Of a DNA stretch of 35,891 nt, positions 6,680 to 15,291 are shown in pieces; position 1 is the stretch's first letter; the number at the start of each line of letters is the position of its first letter. A program made the translations under genes and the position numbers. The stretch spans positions 24,230-60,120 of the forward strand of contig DEFA01000016.1 in NCBI GenBank assembly GCA_002350525.1, read 5' to 3'. The DNA comes from Lachnospiraceae bacterium UBA2864 (GTDB taxonomy: Bacteria > Bacillota > Clostridia > Lachnospirales > Lachnospiraceae). The notes below the pieces were generated by a model that did no database searches, was not told where the DNA came from, and was given only the letters and a program-made list of their open reading frames with translations.

Positions 6680-8378
6680 TCTCAGCTCGTCTGATCTTAC
6701 CGCTGACTGTCTTCGGCAGCTCAGTGACAAACTCGACAATCTTAGGCCTCTTATAAGAGGCAAGATTGGCTTTAAGATATTTCATAACTTCTTTACGGAG
6801 CCCTTCAGACGGCTCCGTTTCTTTATTCAGAACGATGGAAGCTTTGATGGCCTGTCCGCGGATAAGATCCGGAACGCTTGTTACGGCCGTCTCAAGAACA
6901 TAAGGCAGCTTCATGATCTCGTTCTCTATCTCGAAAGGACCTACTCTGTAACCGGCGGATTTGATAACGTCGTCGATACGTCCTACATACCACATGTAAC
7001 CGTCTTCATCCTGATATGCGGTATCACCTGTATGATAATAACCGTCATGCCAAATGGAATTGGTCTTTTCGGCATCCAGATAATATCCCATGAAAAGTCC
7101 GTTCGGAATACCGTCCGATATCTTTATACATACCTCGCCTGTCTCCATCGGCTCACAGTCCGTTCCGTCGGGACGCATGACGTGGATATCATACATCGGA
7201 CTCGGAAGCCCCATTGAACCCGGCTTTGGCTCGGTGCCCTTAAGGTTTGCAATAGTTAGAGTGGTCTCGGTCTGACCGAAGCCCTCCATGATCTTAAGTC
7301 CCGTAGCATCGTAGAAACGTTTATATATAATGGGGTTAAGTGCCTCACCTGCTGTTGTAACGTTCTTAAGGTGTGACAGGTCAAACTTCTTAAGATCCAT
7401 ATGTACAAGAATTCTGTATACGGTCGGAGGAGCACAGAAGGTCGTTATCTTATACTTCTCCATGAGACTGAGTATCTCTTTACCGAAGAACTCATCATAG
7501 TCGTAAGTGAATATTGTGGCTTCACACAGCCATTGTCCGTAAAGCTTTCCCCAAAGAGCTTTGCCCCATCCGGTATCGCTTATGGCAAAATGTATTCCGT
7601 CAGGATCAACCTGATGCCAGTACTTTGCGGTAATATAATGTCCGAGAGGATATTTGAAATTGTGGGTTGCAATCTTTGGATAAGATGTCGTTCCCGATGT
7701 AAAGAACATGAGCATCGGATCGTTACCGCAGGCAGTGTCTTCCGTTCTAATGAAATGAGAAGAGAAGAAGGCAATGTCACGGTTATAGTTGGACCAGCCT
7801 TTACGTGTTCCGCTTCCCACGAGGACTTTGCATTTGAGTCCGTCGTAACTCTTTGCGGCCTTGCTTATTTCATCGGCTACCTCGCCGTCGGAAGTTGCAA
7901 GGATTCCGTTGATATGTCCGGTTCTGAAACGGTATTCGAAATCTTTACGTGTAAGAAGATAAGAAGCGGGAACCGCAACGGCACCGATCTTATGAAGTGC
8001 GATCATTATAAACCAGAACTGGTAATGACGCTTTACGACAACCATTACGCGGTCACCCTTTTTGATGCCGAGATACATAAGGTAATTGGCGGTCTTGTTG
8101 GAATAGTAATACATATCACGGAAGGTGAAACGTCTTTCTTTTCCGAGACGCGAAAGATGTACCATGGCAACTTTATCGGGACATTTCTTTGCGAGAACAT
8201 CCACAACGTCGAATCCGAAATTAAACGTATCGTCGTTTTGAAAATCAATCTTTAAGAGACGACCATTATCATCAACACAAGAAGAAACAAAGCTGCCTGC
8301 AACACCTGCTTCGGGTGTGAGAGTAAGCTCTGTTTCTGCCGGTTCTGTATTAGATTTATTATTTATATTATTATTCAT
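6609..8378 (-). CDS. AMP-forming acyl-CoA synthetase (acetyl/medium-chain type)
   Basis: A 589-residue member of the ANL (acyl/aryl-CoA synthetase) superfamily, closest in layout to acetyl- and medium-chain acyl-CoA synthetases: carboxylate + ATP + CoA gives acyl-CoA + AMP + PPi. Motifs in order are the phosphate loop FFTSGTTSYPK at about 225-235, the GEALNP segment, GFGQTE, YHTGDTAYQDEDGY, the hinge DDVIKSAGYRVGPFEIE, and the C-terminal PKTVSGKIRR with the adenylation Lys. The first 28 residues are Asn/Thr/Glu-rich and may be dispensable. A strong AGGAGG lies 14 bases before the ATG, rather far. It is divergent from the fatty-acid operon and shares its control region, suggesting a lipid-linked substrate such as an exogenous fatty acid; that substrate is inference. 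Confidence 0.92.
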   Translation of the reverse strand: MNNNINNKSNTEPAETELTLTPEAGVAGSFVSSCVDDNGRLLKIDFQNDDTFNFGFDVVDVLAKKCPDKVAMVHLSRLGKERRFTFRDMYYYSNKTANYLMYLGIKKGDRVMVVVKRHYQFWFIMIALHKIGAVAVPASYLLTRKDFEYRFRTGHINGILATSDGEVADEISKAAKSYDGLKCKVLVGSGTRKGWSNYNRDIAFFSSHFIRTEDTACGNDPMLMFFTSGTTSYPKIATHNFKYPLGHYITAKYWHQVDPDGIHFAISDTGWGKALWGKLYGQWLCEATIFTYDYDEFFGKEILSLMEKYKITTFCAPPTVYRILVHMDLKKFDLSHLKNVTTAGEALNPIIYKRFYDATGLKIMEGFGQTETTLTIANLKGTEPKPGSMGLPSPMYDIHVMRPDGTDCEPMETGEVCIKISDGIPNGLFMGYYLDAEKTNSIWHDGYYHTGDTAYQDEDGYMWYVGRIDDVIKSAGYRVGPFEIENEIMKLPYVLETAVTSVPDLIRGQAIKASIVLNKETEPSEGLRKEVMKYLKANLASYKRPKIVEFVTELPKTVSGKIRRAEIKQKDWQGETPAESQTEHPEDKE

Positions 8379-8427
8379 ATGACCCGGGGAATCCTCCTGG
8401 TTAGTGAGTGGTTTTGTTAAACATGTG

Positions 8428-8448
8428 ATGTAGTTTTAAAAACTACAT
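8428..8448. promoter_or_regulatory. 21-bp perfect palindrome, candidate operator of the synthetase gene
   Basis: ATGTAGTTTT (8428-8437) and AAAACTACAT (8439-8448) are exact reverse complements around one central base. The palindrome sits about 10-30 bases after the predicted start of the minus-strand synthetase transcript, a typical position for a repressor site. I do not recognise the sequence as a known FapR or FabT consensus. Confidence 0.6.
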
Positions 8449-8465
8449 ACCCCTTCGCCACAACT

Positions 8466-8494
8466 ATAATATATATATAATATTTGTTTGTCAA
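8466..8494 (-). promoter_or_regulatory. Sigma-A-type promoter for the acyl-CoA synthetase
   Basis: On the minus strand TTGACA (8494-8489) is followed after exactly 17 bases by TATTAT (8471-8466). The spacer is AT-rich. The expected transcript start is near 8459, placing the 21-bp palindrome in the early transcribed region. Confidence 0.7.
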
Positions 8495-8498
8495 TATC

Positions 8499-8511
8499 TA
8501 AAATTCTTTAA
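8499..8511. promoter_or_regulatory. 13-bp shared site between the divergent promoters, copy 1
   Basis: TAAAATTCTTTAA is the exact reverse complement of the 13-mer at 8561-8573. It lies between the two -35 boxes (8489-8494 minus, 8521-8526 plus). The site contains the dyad TTAAA-N4-TTTAA (counting its flank), as a dimeric regulator would need. It is AT-rich, so chance is not excluded. Confidence 0.4.
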
Positions 8512-8520
8512 ATATTTTTA

Positions 8521-8548
8521 TTGACATTCCTACCTGTCCGACTATAAT
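8521..8548 (+). promoter_or_regulatory. Promoter of the fatty-acid synthesis operon
   Basis: TTGACA (8521-8526) and TATAAT (8543-8548), both consensus, separated by 16 bases. The predicted transcript start is near 8555, about 70 bases before the acpP start codon. It is back to back with the synthetase promoter. Confidence 0.8.
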
Positions 8549-8560
8549 AGACATGGATAG

Positions 8561-8573
8561 TTAAAGAATTTTA
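8561..8573. promoter_or_regulatory. 13-bp shared site at the start of the lipid operon, copy 2
   Basis: TTAAAGAATTTTA repeats the site at 8499-8511 in inverted orientation, with centres 62 bp apart, close to six helical turns. It falls just after the predicted start of the acpP transcript, a repressor-like position. The candidate ligand is the MarR-type regulator encoded at the end of the operon; that pairing is inference. Confidence 0.4.
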
Positions 8574-8624
8574 AATAATCACTGCTATCAATTTAATTCT
8601 AAAGGGAAAAAGGAGATTTAAACA

Positions 8625-8849
8625 ATGTTCGAAGAAATCAAGGCAATTATCGTTGACGTTCTTAACTGTGATGAGGATAAGGTTGTTCTCGAGGCATCTC
8701 TTTCAGATGATCTTGATGCAGATTCTCTTGACGCTGTTGAACTTGGTATGGCTATCGAGGAAAATCTCGGCGTTGCTATTTCAGATGAGGACCTTCCTAA
8801 CATCAAGACAGTTCAGGACCTTGTTGACTACGTAGAGGAGCATAAGTAA
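8625..8849 (+). CDS. acpP: Acyl carrier protein
   Basis: The 74-residue, strongly acidic carrier of growing acyl chains in type II fatty-acid synthesis. The phosphopantetheine attachment motif DADSLDAVEL is intact with Ser34, and the flanking helices (FEEIKAIIVDVL, LVDYVEEHK) match the family. AAAAAGGAGA precedes the ATG at 8625. It is the first gene of the operon, so it is the one nearest the promoter at 8521-8548, which fits the high amounts of this protein that cells need. accD follows after 20 bp. Confidence 0.97.
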   Translation: MFEEIKAIIVDVLNCDEDKVVLEASLSDDLDADSLDAVELGMAIEENLGVAISDEDLPNIKTVQDLVDYVEEHK

Positions 8850-8869
8850 GAATTCTTCGGAGGACGGAC

Positions 8870-9757
8870 ATGAAGCTTTTTGGAAGAAAGAAAAGCACTC
8901 CTGTAAGAAAGAGTGCATCCAGGGAGTCTGAAGTGTTCATGGAGCCGGCAAATCAAAGCGATGAAGATATATATCCGGAGTCGGAAAGCGATGAAAGCTT
9001 TACCTGCTCCGGATGTAACTTTGTTACAACGCTGTCAGAAATGAAGAAAAATCTTTACGTGTGTCCTAAGTGCGGAAAGCACGGAAAGATTTCTGCTTTG
9101 CGTCGTATGAGAGCACTGGCCGACAAAGGAACATTCAGAAAACTTAAGATCGACGTTCCGGTAATCGATCCCCTTAAATATCCGGATTATAATTCAAAAA
9201 TTGAAAAACTCCAGAAGGACACCGGACTTGATGAAGGTGTGCTTGCGGGAGTGTGTGAGATAGAAGGACAGAAATGTGTCGTTGCTGTTATGGCAAGTGA
9301 ATTCCTGATGGGCAGTATGGGAATTGCAGTAGGTGAGAAGATAACGAGAAGTTTCGAGATCGCCGAGAAACTCAGACTGCCTATTATCATTTTCACAGCC
9401 AGCGGCGGAGCCAGAATGCAGGAAGGTATACTTTCACTTATGCAGATGGCAAAAACCTCGGCAGCCGTTAAGAGATACAGTGAGAACGGAGGACTTTATG
9501 TTTCGGTTCTTACGCATCCTACAACGGGTGGTGTAAGTGCAAGTTTTGCAACACTTGCGGATATCACGCTGGCTGAGCCGGGAGCGCTTATAGGCTTTGC
9601 CGGACCACGTGTTATAGAGCAGACGATCGGACAGAAACTTCCACAGGGATTCCAGAGATCGGAGTTCCAGCTTGATCATGGATTTGTGGATCAGATTGTG
9701 GCACGTGCAGATATGCGAGATAAACTGGCACAGATTTTGAGGTTACATTCAAACTAG
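8870..9757 (+). CDS. accD: Acetyl-CoA carboxylase, carboxyltransferase beta subunit
   Basis: Works with AccA to move the carboxyl group from biotin to acetyl-CoA, giving malonyl-CoA. The 295 residues hold a basic and acidic N-terminal leader of about 40, then the four-Cys zinc ribbon (TCSGCNF and YVCPKCGKH), then the crotonase-like transferase core with TASGGARMQEG and the TTGGVSASFATLADI region. GGAGG lies before ATG 8870. The partner accA follows after 81 bp. The biotin carrier (accB) and biotin carboxylase (accC) genes needed to complete the enzyme are not in this window. Confidence 0.97.
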   Translation: MKLFGRKKSTPVRKSASRESEVFMEPANQSDEDIYPESESDESFTCSGCNFVTTLSEMKKNLYVCPKCGKHGKISALRRMRALADKGTFRKLKIDVPVIDPLKYPDYNSKIEKLQKDTGLDEGVLAGVCEIEGQKCVVAVMASEFLMGSMGIAVGEKITRSFEIAEKLRLPIIIFTASGGARMQEGILSLMQMAKTSAAVKRYSENGGLYVSVLTHPTTGGVSASFATLADITLAEPGALIGFAGPRVIEQTIGQKLPQGFQRSEFQLDHGFVDQIVARADMRDKLAQILRLHSN

Positions 9758-9838
9758 TGAGAGCGATAAATAGAGTGTGCATTTTCAAACACTGTGAAAT
9801 TATTCGCATATCAGTACGGTTGGGAAAGGATATATGGA

Positions 9839-10786
9839 ATGACTATTAGAGAGATAGACGAGAAGCTCACCGAGTTGTCGAAACGTCTCGATGAAGCGAC
9901 AAGCAGTGGAGATACGGTGCTTGCAAAGGAAATCGGTAAGCAGTATGAAGCTGTCCGTAAGGAAGCTGTTAATCTGACGGCTCATGATAAGGTTTTTCTT
10001 GCAAGACATATGAAGAGACCTAAGGTCGATGATTATATAAATGCCATATTCGATGACTTTTTTATCCAGAGAGGTGATTATCTGGGCAAAGAGGATAAGA
10101 GTATATATGGCGGAATCGCAATGTTTCACGGAACGCCTGTAACAGTACTCGGTCACAGGAAGGGAAAGAACATTACCGAAAATATGGAATACAATTTCGG
10201 AATGCCGGAGCCGGAGGGTTACCGTAAGGCTCTCAGAATGATGAAGCAGGCTGAGAAGTTCGGCAGACCGATCATAACATTTATAGATACACCGGGTGCA
10301 TATCCGGGCATAGATGCCGAGGAGCATGGCCAGAGTATAGCTATATCGAAGAACCTGGCGGAAATGAGTGCTCTTAAAGTTCCTGTTATATCTATTGTAA
10401 CGGGTGAGGGCTCAAGCGGCGGTGCGCTTGCCATCGGTGTGGCAAACGTCGTATACATGCTCGAGAATGCGGTTTATTCCGTTCTTTCACCTGAAGGATT
10501 TGCATCCATTCTCTGGAAGGATTCTTCCAGAGCACCGGAAGCCTGTGACCTTATGAAGCTTACGGCTGACGACTTGTATAACTTCGGTGTAATAGATGGA
10601 ATCATTAAGGAACCTCTCGGAGGAGTTCATCATAATCCGGAGGCTGTTTACAGAGAGATAGAAGAGCGTATATCAAGGGATCTGGCAAGATATAAAGGTC
10701 TTACGCCGGATGAGATTGCAAATGACAGATATGAGAAGTTCAGAGAAATCGACCTTCTCGTGAGAGAGAGAAGAAAATTCTCATAG
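9839..10786 (+). CDS. accA: Acetyl-CoA carboxylase, carboxyltransferase alpha subunit
   Basis: Partner of AccD. I start it at ATG 9839 (315 residues, MTIREIDEKLTELSKRL), which gives the family's usual length and is preceded by GGAAAGG about 9 bases upstream. An in-frame GTG at 9794 would add 15 residues not typical of the family. The coiled N-terminal helix, the AFHRPKV-like LARHMKRPKVDDYI, FIDTPGAYPGIDAEEHGQ, and VTGEGSSGGALAIGVANVVYMLENAVYSVLSPEGFASILWKD are all characteristic. The 81-bp gap before it has no terminator. Its stop lies 11 bp before the fabK start. Confidence 0.96.
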   Translation: MTIREIDEKLTELSKRLDEATSSGDTVLAKEIGKQYEAVRKEAVNLTAHDKVFLARHMKRPKVDDYINAIFDDFFIQRGDYLGKEDKSIYGGIAMFHGTPVTVLGHRKGKNITENMEYNFGMPEPEGYRKALRMMKQAEKFGRPIITFIDTPGAYPGIDAEEHGQSIAISKNLAEMSALKVPVISIVTGEGSSGGALAIGVANVVYMLENAVYSVLSPEGFASILWKDSSRAPEACDLMKLTADDLYNFGVIDGIIKEPLGGVHHNPEAVYREIEERISRDLARYKGLTPDEIANDRYEKFREIDLLVRERRKFS

Positions 10787-10797
10787 TGAGGTGTGAC

Positions 10798-11718
10798 ATG
10801 CTGTTAAATGAAATGTTAGGTATCAAGTACCCTATTATTCAGGGGGGTATGGCAAATATAGCAACAGGTAAATTTGCGGCAGCTGTTTCGGAAGCGGGCG
10901 GTCTCGGACTGATAGCTTCAGGCGGCTACGATGCTGCAAGGATTGAAGAGGAGATTGCCGAGGCTCGTAAAGCAACGGATAAGCCTTTCGGTGTAAACCT
11001 CATGCTTCTCAATCCTGACGTTGATAATATAGCTGATCTTCTTGCAAGAGAAAAGATTCAGGTTATCACAACAGGTGCGGGTTCTCCGGGAAAATATATG
11101 GAAGCCTGGAAAGAATCAGGTGCTACGGTAATCCCTGTAGTTGCAAGCTGTGCGCTTGCAAAGCGTATGGAGAAGATGGGAGCTGATGCCGTTATCGCAG
11201 AAGGCGGTGAGAGCGGAGGTCACGTCGGTGATATGACTACTATGGCACTTGTGCCGCAGGTAGTTGACAGTGTGGAAATACCTGTTATCGCTGCAGGCGG
11301 TATTGCGGACGGACGTCAGTTCGCTGCAGCAATGTGTCTCGGAGCAATCGGAATTCAGATAGGTACATGTCTTCTTGTAAGTGAAGAATGTCCTGTTCAT
11401 GAGAATTATAAACTTGAGCTTATAAAGGCAAGAGATAACAGTACAACAGTTACGGGAAGAAGTCTTCAGGCTCCTGTAAGAATCATAAAGAATGCCATGG
11501 CAAGAGAATATCTTAAGCTCGAGTCACAGGCGGCATCCCGTGAGGAACTTGAACAGATAACTCTCGGTGGCCTTCGTCGTGCCGTGGTTGACGGTGATAT
11601 GAAGACAGGTTCGGTTATGGCAGGTCAGGTATGCGGTCAGCTTAAAGAGATTAGACCTGTAGCGGATATCCTCCGTGACATGTACGAAGAAGCAAAGAAG
11701 GTTGTTATCAATCTGTAG
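10798..11718 (+). CDS. fabK: FMN-dependent enoyl-ACP reductase
   Basis: Carries out the last reduction of each fatty-acid elongation round; it is the flavin alternative to FabI and is insensitive to triclosan. The 306-residue start at ATG 10798 follows GAGGTG by a few bases; an in-frame GTG at 10786 overlaps the accA stop and is less likely. The NMO/FabK TIM-barrel motifs are present: PIIQGGMA at the N-terminus, VNLMLLNP, the GGESGGHVG loop with His142, and PVIAAGGIADGRQFAAAMCLGA for flavin phosphate binding. Placement between accA and fabD supports FabK rather than a nitronate monooxygenase. Confidence 0.94.
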   Translation: MLLNEMLGIKYPIIQGGMANIATGKFAAAVSEAGGLGLIASGGYDAARIEEEIAEARKATDKPFGVNLMLLNPDVDNIADLLAREKIQVITTGAGSPGKYMEAWKESGATVIPVVASCALAKRMEKMGADAVIAEGGESGGHVGDMTTMALVPQVVDSVEIPVIAAGGIADGRQFAAAMCLGAIGIQIGTCLLVSEECPVHENYKLELIKARDNSTTVTGRSLQAPVRIIKNAMAREYLKLESQAASREELEQITLGGLRRAVVDGDMKTGSVMAGQVCGQLKEIRPVADILRDMYEEAKKVVINL

Positions 11719-11791
11719 ATTTATCGGAATTTTTCCTGTTGTCAGATGGCCGGAAAATATAACCCGATGGTAATTATATGAGGACGAGATT

Positions 11792-12727
11792 ATGAAGATT
11801 GGATTTTTATATGCAGGTCAGGGTGCTCAGTATGTGGGCATGGGTAAGGATTTCTATGATACTTATCCTGTATTCAAAGAGACATTTGATAAGAACTCTG
11901 ATGTTATAGATGTTAAGAAGCTTTGTTTTGAAGGTCCGGCAGAGGAATTGGTTCTTACAGCCAACACCCAACCGTGCATGGTTGCATTTGCCATAGGCGT
12001 AACCAAGGTCCTTGCTGAAATGGGCATAAAGCCTGATATGGCTGCAGGTCTTTCGCTCGGTGAATATTCCGCACTTTACGCTGCAGGCGTTTTCACGGAA
12101 GAACAGGTTATTTCGCTTGTTTCTTTCCGCGGAAAGTCTATGGCTGAAGCTGCTGAAGGAAGAGAGTGCAAGATGATTGCCGTAATAGGTATGGAAAAGG
12201 ATGCGGTTAAGGAAGGCTGCAGACGTGTGGCTGAGGAGTTTGAAGGAACGGGTCTTGTAGCTGAACCGGCAAACTTTAACAGTCCGGGACAGATTACCGT
12301 ATCGGGTGATGCCGCACCTGTTGACAGAGCTGCGGAAGTCCTTAAGGAAATGGGAGCAAGAAAATGTCTTCCGGTTAAGGTAAGCGGACCTTTCCATACA
12401 TCTCTCATGAAGCCTGCGGGTGATAAACTGAGAGAAAGATTCGAGAAGGAGAATTTCGGAGAACTGCAGATTCCGGTTGTGTTCAATTCACTCGGAAGAG
12501 CAAAGGAAGACGGAGAGGATGTTGCCGAAATACTTGAACAGCAGGTACAAAGCAGTGTGTACTTTGATGATTCCATAAGATATATGGTGGATCAGGGAGT
12601 TGAACTTTTTGTGGAAATCGGACCGGGTAACACACTTTCAAAGTTTGTTCAGAAGACGGTGGATGTGCCTTGCATTAAAGTGGACAAGGTTGCGGATATA
12701 GAGAAGCTCAAGGAAGCGTTGAACTAG
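11792..12727 (+). CDS. fabD: Malonyl-CoA:ACP transacylase
   Basis: Loads malonate from CoA onto ACP. The 311 residues carry the N-terminal AGQGAQYVGMG oxyanion loop, the nucleophile elbow GLSLGEYSAL with Ser88, and the catalytic His202 in SGPFHTSLM; the C-terminal FVEIGPGNTLSKF is also family-typical. GAGGACGAG precedes ATG 11792. Spacing is 73 bp from fabK and 108 bp to fabG; neither gap has a terminator. Confidence 0.96.
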   Translation: MKIGFLYAGQGAQYVGMGKDFYDTYPVFKETFDKNSDVIDVKKLCFEGPAEELVLTANTQPCMVAFAIGVTKVLAEMGIKPDMAAGLSLGEYSALYAAGVFTEEQVISLVSFRGKSMAEAAEGRECKMIAVIGMEKDAVKEGCRRVAEEFEGTGLVAEPANFNSPGQITVSGDAAPVDRAAEVLKEMGARKCLPVKVSGPFHTSLMKPAGDKLRERFEKENFGELQIPVVFNSLGRAKEDGEDVAEILEQQVQSSVYFDDSIRYMVDQGVELFVEIGPGNTLSKFVQKTVDVPCIKVDKVADIEKLKEALN

Positions 12728-12835
12728 GTGGCGGAGACGGACGTTCCTCACAGGATGTCGCGCTTCACCCGGCAGAATACGCTGATTTTTGAATACACAA
12801 CTTTTGACTGATTACTATTTGATAGGAGGTTTGAG

Positions 12836-13579
12836 ATGAGACTTAGTGGTAAGACGGCTATCGTTACGGGCGGAAGCCGCGGTATCGGAAGAGCTATATG
12901 TTTAAAGCTTGCAGAGGAAGGTGCTAATATCGTAACATGCGATATTGTGGTTAGCGAGTCTACGGAAGAGACCGTAAAGCTCTGTGAAGAAAAGGGAGTT
13001 AAGGCTGCTGCATTTCAGTGTAACGTTACTTCAGCAGAGGATGCCGAGAATCTTTTCAAGAAGGCTGAGGAGATGTTCGGTTCTGTGGAAATTTTAGTAA
13101 ATAATGCAGGTGTAACAAGAGACAATCTTGTTATGAAGATGAAGGAAGAAGAGTTTGATCTTGTTATCAGCACCAACCTCAAGGGTACTTATAACATGAT
13201 GAAGGCTGCTGCCAGACCTATGATGAAGAAGCGTTACGGACGTATCGTAAATATAAGCAGCGTAGTCGGTATATACGGAAATGCGGGACAGGTTAATTAT
13301 TCAGCCAGCAAGGCCGGTGTTATCGGTATGACCAAGTCTCTTGCCAAGGAGCTCGGAAGCAGAGGAATTACATGTAATGCGGTTGCTCCGGGATTTATCG
13401 AAACTGATATGACAAAGGTTCTCCCTGATGATATCAAGGCTGAGATGATCAAGTCCATCGCTCTCGGAAGAGCAGGACAGCCTGAAGATGTTGCTAAGGT
13501 CGTTGCATTTCTTGCTTCGGACGAAGCTGAGTATGTGACAGGCCAGGTTATAGAAGTAGCCGGCGGAATGAGAGTTTAG
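12836..13579 (+). CDS. fabG: 3-oxoacyl-ACP reductase
   Basis: An NADPH-dependent short-chain dehydrogenase that reduces the beta-keto group in each elongation cycle. The 247 residues show TGGSRGIGRAI (cofactor binding), NNAGVTRDNLVMKM, and the catalytic Ser142, Tyr155 and Lys159 (NISSVVG and YSASK), with the usual GFIETDMTKVLP and C-terminal YVTGQVIEVAGGMRV. A strong AGGAGG lies 8 bases before ATG 12836. The 108-bp gap after fabD is the second widest inside the operon region and holds no feature I can name. Confidence 0.97.
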   Translation: MRLSGKTAIVTGGSRGIGRAICLKLAEEGANIVTCDIVVSESTEETVKLCEEKGVKAAAFQCNVTSAEDAENLFKKAEEMFGSVEILVNNAGVTRDNLVMKMKEEEFDLVISTNLKGTYNMMKAAARPMMKKRYGRIVNISSVVGIYGNAGQVNYSASKAGVIGMTKSLAKELGSRGITCNAVAPGFIETDMTKVLPDDIKAEMIKSIALGRAGQPEDVAKVVAFLASDEAEYVTGQVIEVAGGMRV

Positions 13580-13612
13580 TTTAACAGTATACAGAAAGAG
13601 GTTTACATTATT

Positions 13613-14851
13613 ATGAAAAGACGTGTAGTTATTACCGGAATCGGAACTATCAATCCTATCGGACATAATCTCGAGGAAGCTTGGGATAATTGTAAGAAGG
13701 GTGTATGCGGAATCGATTTTAACAAGCAGATCGACATCACAGACTTTAAGGTTAAGATGGCAGGTGAAGTTAAGGATTACGATCCGGCTGACTATCTTGA
13801 CAAGAAGGAAGCCCGTAAGATGGATCGTTACACACAGTTCGGTATAATAGCTGCCAGAGAAGCTATAAAGGACAGCGGAATCGATATTGAGAAGGAAGAT
13901 CCATATAGATGCGGAACCATCGTATCATCCGGTATCGGAGGACTTATTACGATCACAGAGCAGACAGCACGCGGAATGTCCAGAGGATATGAGAAGATAT
14001 CACCTTTCTTCATTCCTATGTCTATCTCAAATATGTGTTCGGGTGAGATCGCAATCGACACAGGATTCAAGGGCGTGTGCGAATGTATAGTAACAGCATG
14101 TGCCAGCGGTAACAACTCCCTTGGCGAATCATTTCACAAGATCAGAGACGGCTATCAGGATGTAATGCTTACAGGTGGTGCAGAAGGATGTATATGTCCT
14201 ATGGGTCTCGGAGGATTCACTGTTATGCAGGCACTCAGTACATCTCAGGATCCGAATCGTGCTTCGATTCCTTTCGATGCAGAGAGAAGCGGATTCGTAA
14301 TGGGAGAGGGTGCAGGTATACTTATTCTTGAGGAACTTGAGCATGCAAAGGCTCGTGGTGCAAAGATCTACGGTGAAGTAGTAGGTTACGGCGCAAGCTG
14401 TGATGCTTATCATATCACTGCTCCGGATCCGACAGGTGCAGGTGCTGCAGGTTGTATGAAGATGGCAGTTGAAGATGCAGGTATCAGCACAGATGATATC
14501 GATTACATCAATGCACACGGTACATCAACTCATCTTAACGATGCGGGTGAGACGAAGGCTATTAAGACAGTGTTCGGAGATCATGCTTATGAGCTTATGG
14601 TAAGTTCAACAAAGTCTATGACAGGACATCTTATGGGAGCCGCTGCCGCTATCGAAGCAATCTTCACTACAATGGCTCTTAAGGACGGATTCGTTCCGGC
14701 TACAATAAATTACAAGACTCCGGATCCGGAATGCGATCTTGATATCGTTCCTAATGAAGGCCGCAAGGCAGATATCCGTTACGCTCTTTCAAATGCACTG
14801 GGCTTCGGCGGACATAATGCCAGCGTTGTATTTAAGAAATGGGAGGACTAG
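13613..14851 (+). CDS. fabF: 3-oxoacyl-ACP synthase II
   Basis: The condensing enzyme that elongates acyl-ACP with malonyl-ACP. The 412 residues hold the full Cys-His-His active site: Cys163 (TACASG), His302 (HGTSTHLND) and His339 (KSMTGHLMG). AGAGG precedes ATG 13613. The operon has no fabH, so this is the only ketosynthase here and chain initiation must be served from elsewhere. The ribosome site of fabZ (GGGAGG at 14841-14846) lies inside its last codons, and the two reading frames are one base apart. Confidence 0.97.
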   Translation: MKRRVVITGIGTINPIGHNLEEAWDNCKKGVCGIDFNKQIDITDFKVKMAGEVKDYDPADYLDKKEARKMDRYTQFGIIAAREAIKDSGIDIEKEDPYRCGTIVSSGIGGLITITEQTARGMSRGYEKISPFFIPMSISNMCSGEIAIDTGFKGVCECIVTACASGNNSLGESFHKIRDGYQDVMLTGGAEGCICPMGLGGFTVMQALSTSQDPNRASIPFDAERSGFVMGEGAGILILEELEHAKARGAKIYGEVVGYGASCDAYHITAPDPTGAGAAGCMKMAVEDAGISTDDIDYINAHGTSTHLNDAGETKAIKTVFGDHAYELMVSSTKSMTGHLMGAAAAIEAIFTTMALKDGFVPATINYKTPDPECDLDIVPNEGRKADIRYALSNALGFGGHNASVVFKKWED

Positions 14852-14852
14852 T

Positions 14853-15278
14853 ATGGAACTGGATTCAAATCAGATCAGAGAGATAATACCTCACAGATTT
14901 CCGATGCAGCTTGTAGATAAGATTACCGATTTTGAACCGGGAGTATGGGCAGAGGGTGTGAAATGCGTATCGGTAAATGAGCCGTTCTTCCAGGGACATT
15001 TCCCTGAGGCTCATGTAATGCCGGGAGTGCTTATAGTAGAAGCGCTCGCTCAGACAGGTGCGGTTGCCATTCTTTCGGAAGAAGAGAATAAAGGTAAGAT
15101 AGCATTCTTCGGAGGAATTAAGAACGCAAGATTTAAGAGACAGGTAAAACCCGGAGATGTTTTAAATCTCAGATGCGAGATCATAGAGAGAAAGGGCCCA
15201 GTAGGTTTTGGCAAAGCTGTTGCAACTGTTAACGGCAAGGTTGCCTGCCAGGCGGAGATATCGTTTGCAATAGGATAA
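14853..15278 (+). CDS. fabZ: 3-hydroxyacyl-ACP dehydratase
   Basis: Dehydrates beta-hydroxyacyl-ACP in the elongation cycle. The start ATG 14853 gives 141 residues, matching the family; an open frame extending upstream to 14739 overlaps fabF and is not real coding. The hot-dog fold motifs are the N-terminal IIPHRFPMQLVDKI and FFQGHFPEAHVMPGVLIVEALAQTGA, with His49 and Glu63 catalytic. The usual GHPVMPG reads AHVMPG here. It overlaps the fabF tail only through its ribosome site, so the two are coupled. Confidence 0.95.
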   Translation: MELDSNQIREIIPHRFPMQLVDKITDFEPGVWAEGVKCVSVNEPFFQGHFPEAHVMPGVLIVEALAQTGAVAILSEEENKGKIAFFGGIKNARFKRQVKPGDVLNLRCEIIERKGPVGFGKAVATVNGKVACQAEISFAIG

Positions 15279-15291
15279 TTCGGAGGTCAGT

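Noticed and set aside
6746..6761. 16-bp perfect palindrome GCCTCTTATAAGAGGC
   Set aside because: It is inside synthetase coding sequence for the conserved YKRPK region, with no T-tract or promoter nearby; probably a codon coincidence.
7401..8255. Long + strand open frame of 284 codons
   Set aside because: It lies wholly opposite the acyl-CoA synthetase, has no recognisable motif or ribosome site, and the minus-strand frame has every family signature.
12728..12835. Possible small gene or RNA between fabD and fabG
   Set aside because: No open frame with a ribosome site and no stem of note was found in the 108 bases.
14739..14852. Extended N-terminus of fabZ
   Set aside because: The extension overlaps the fabF C-terminus in another frame. 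ATG 14853 has GGGAGG at the right distance and gives the normal family length.
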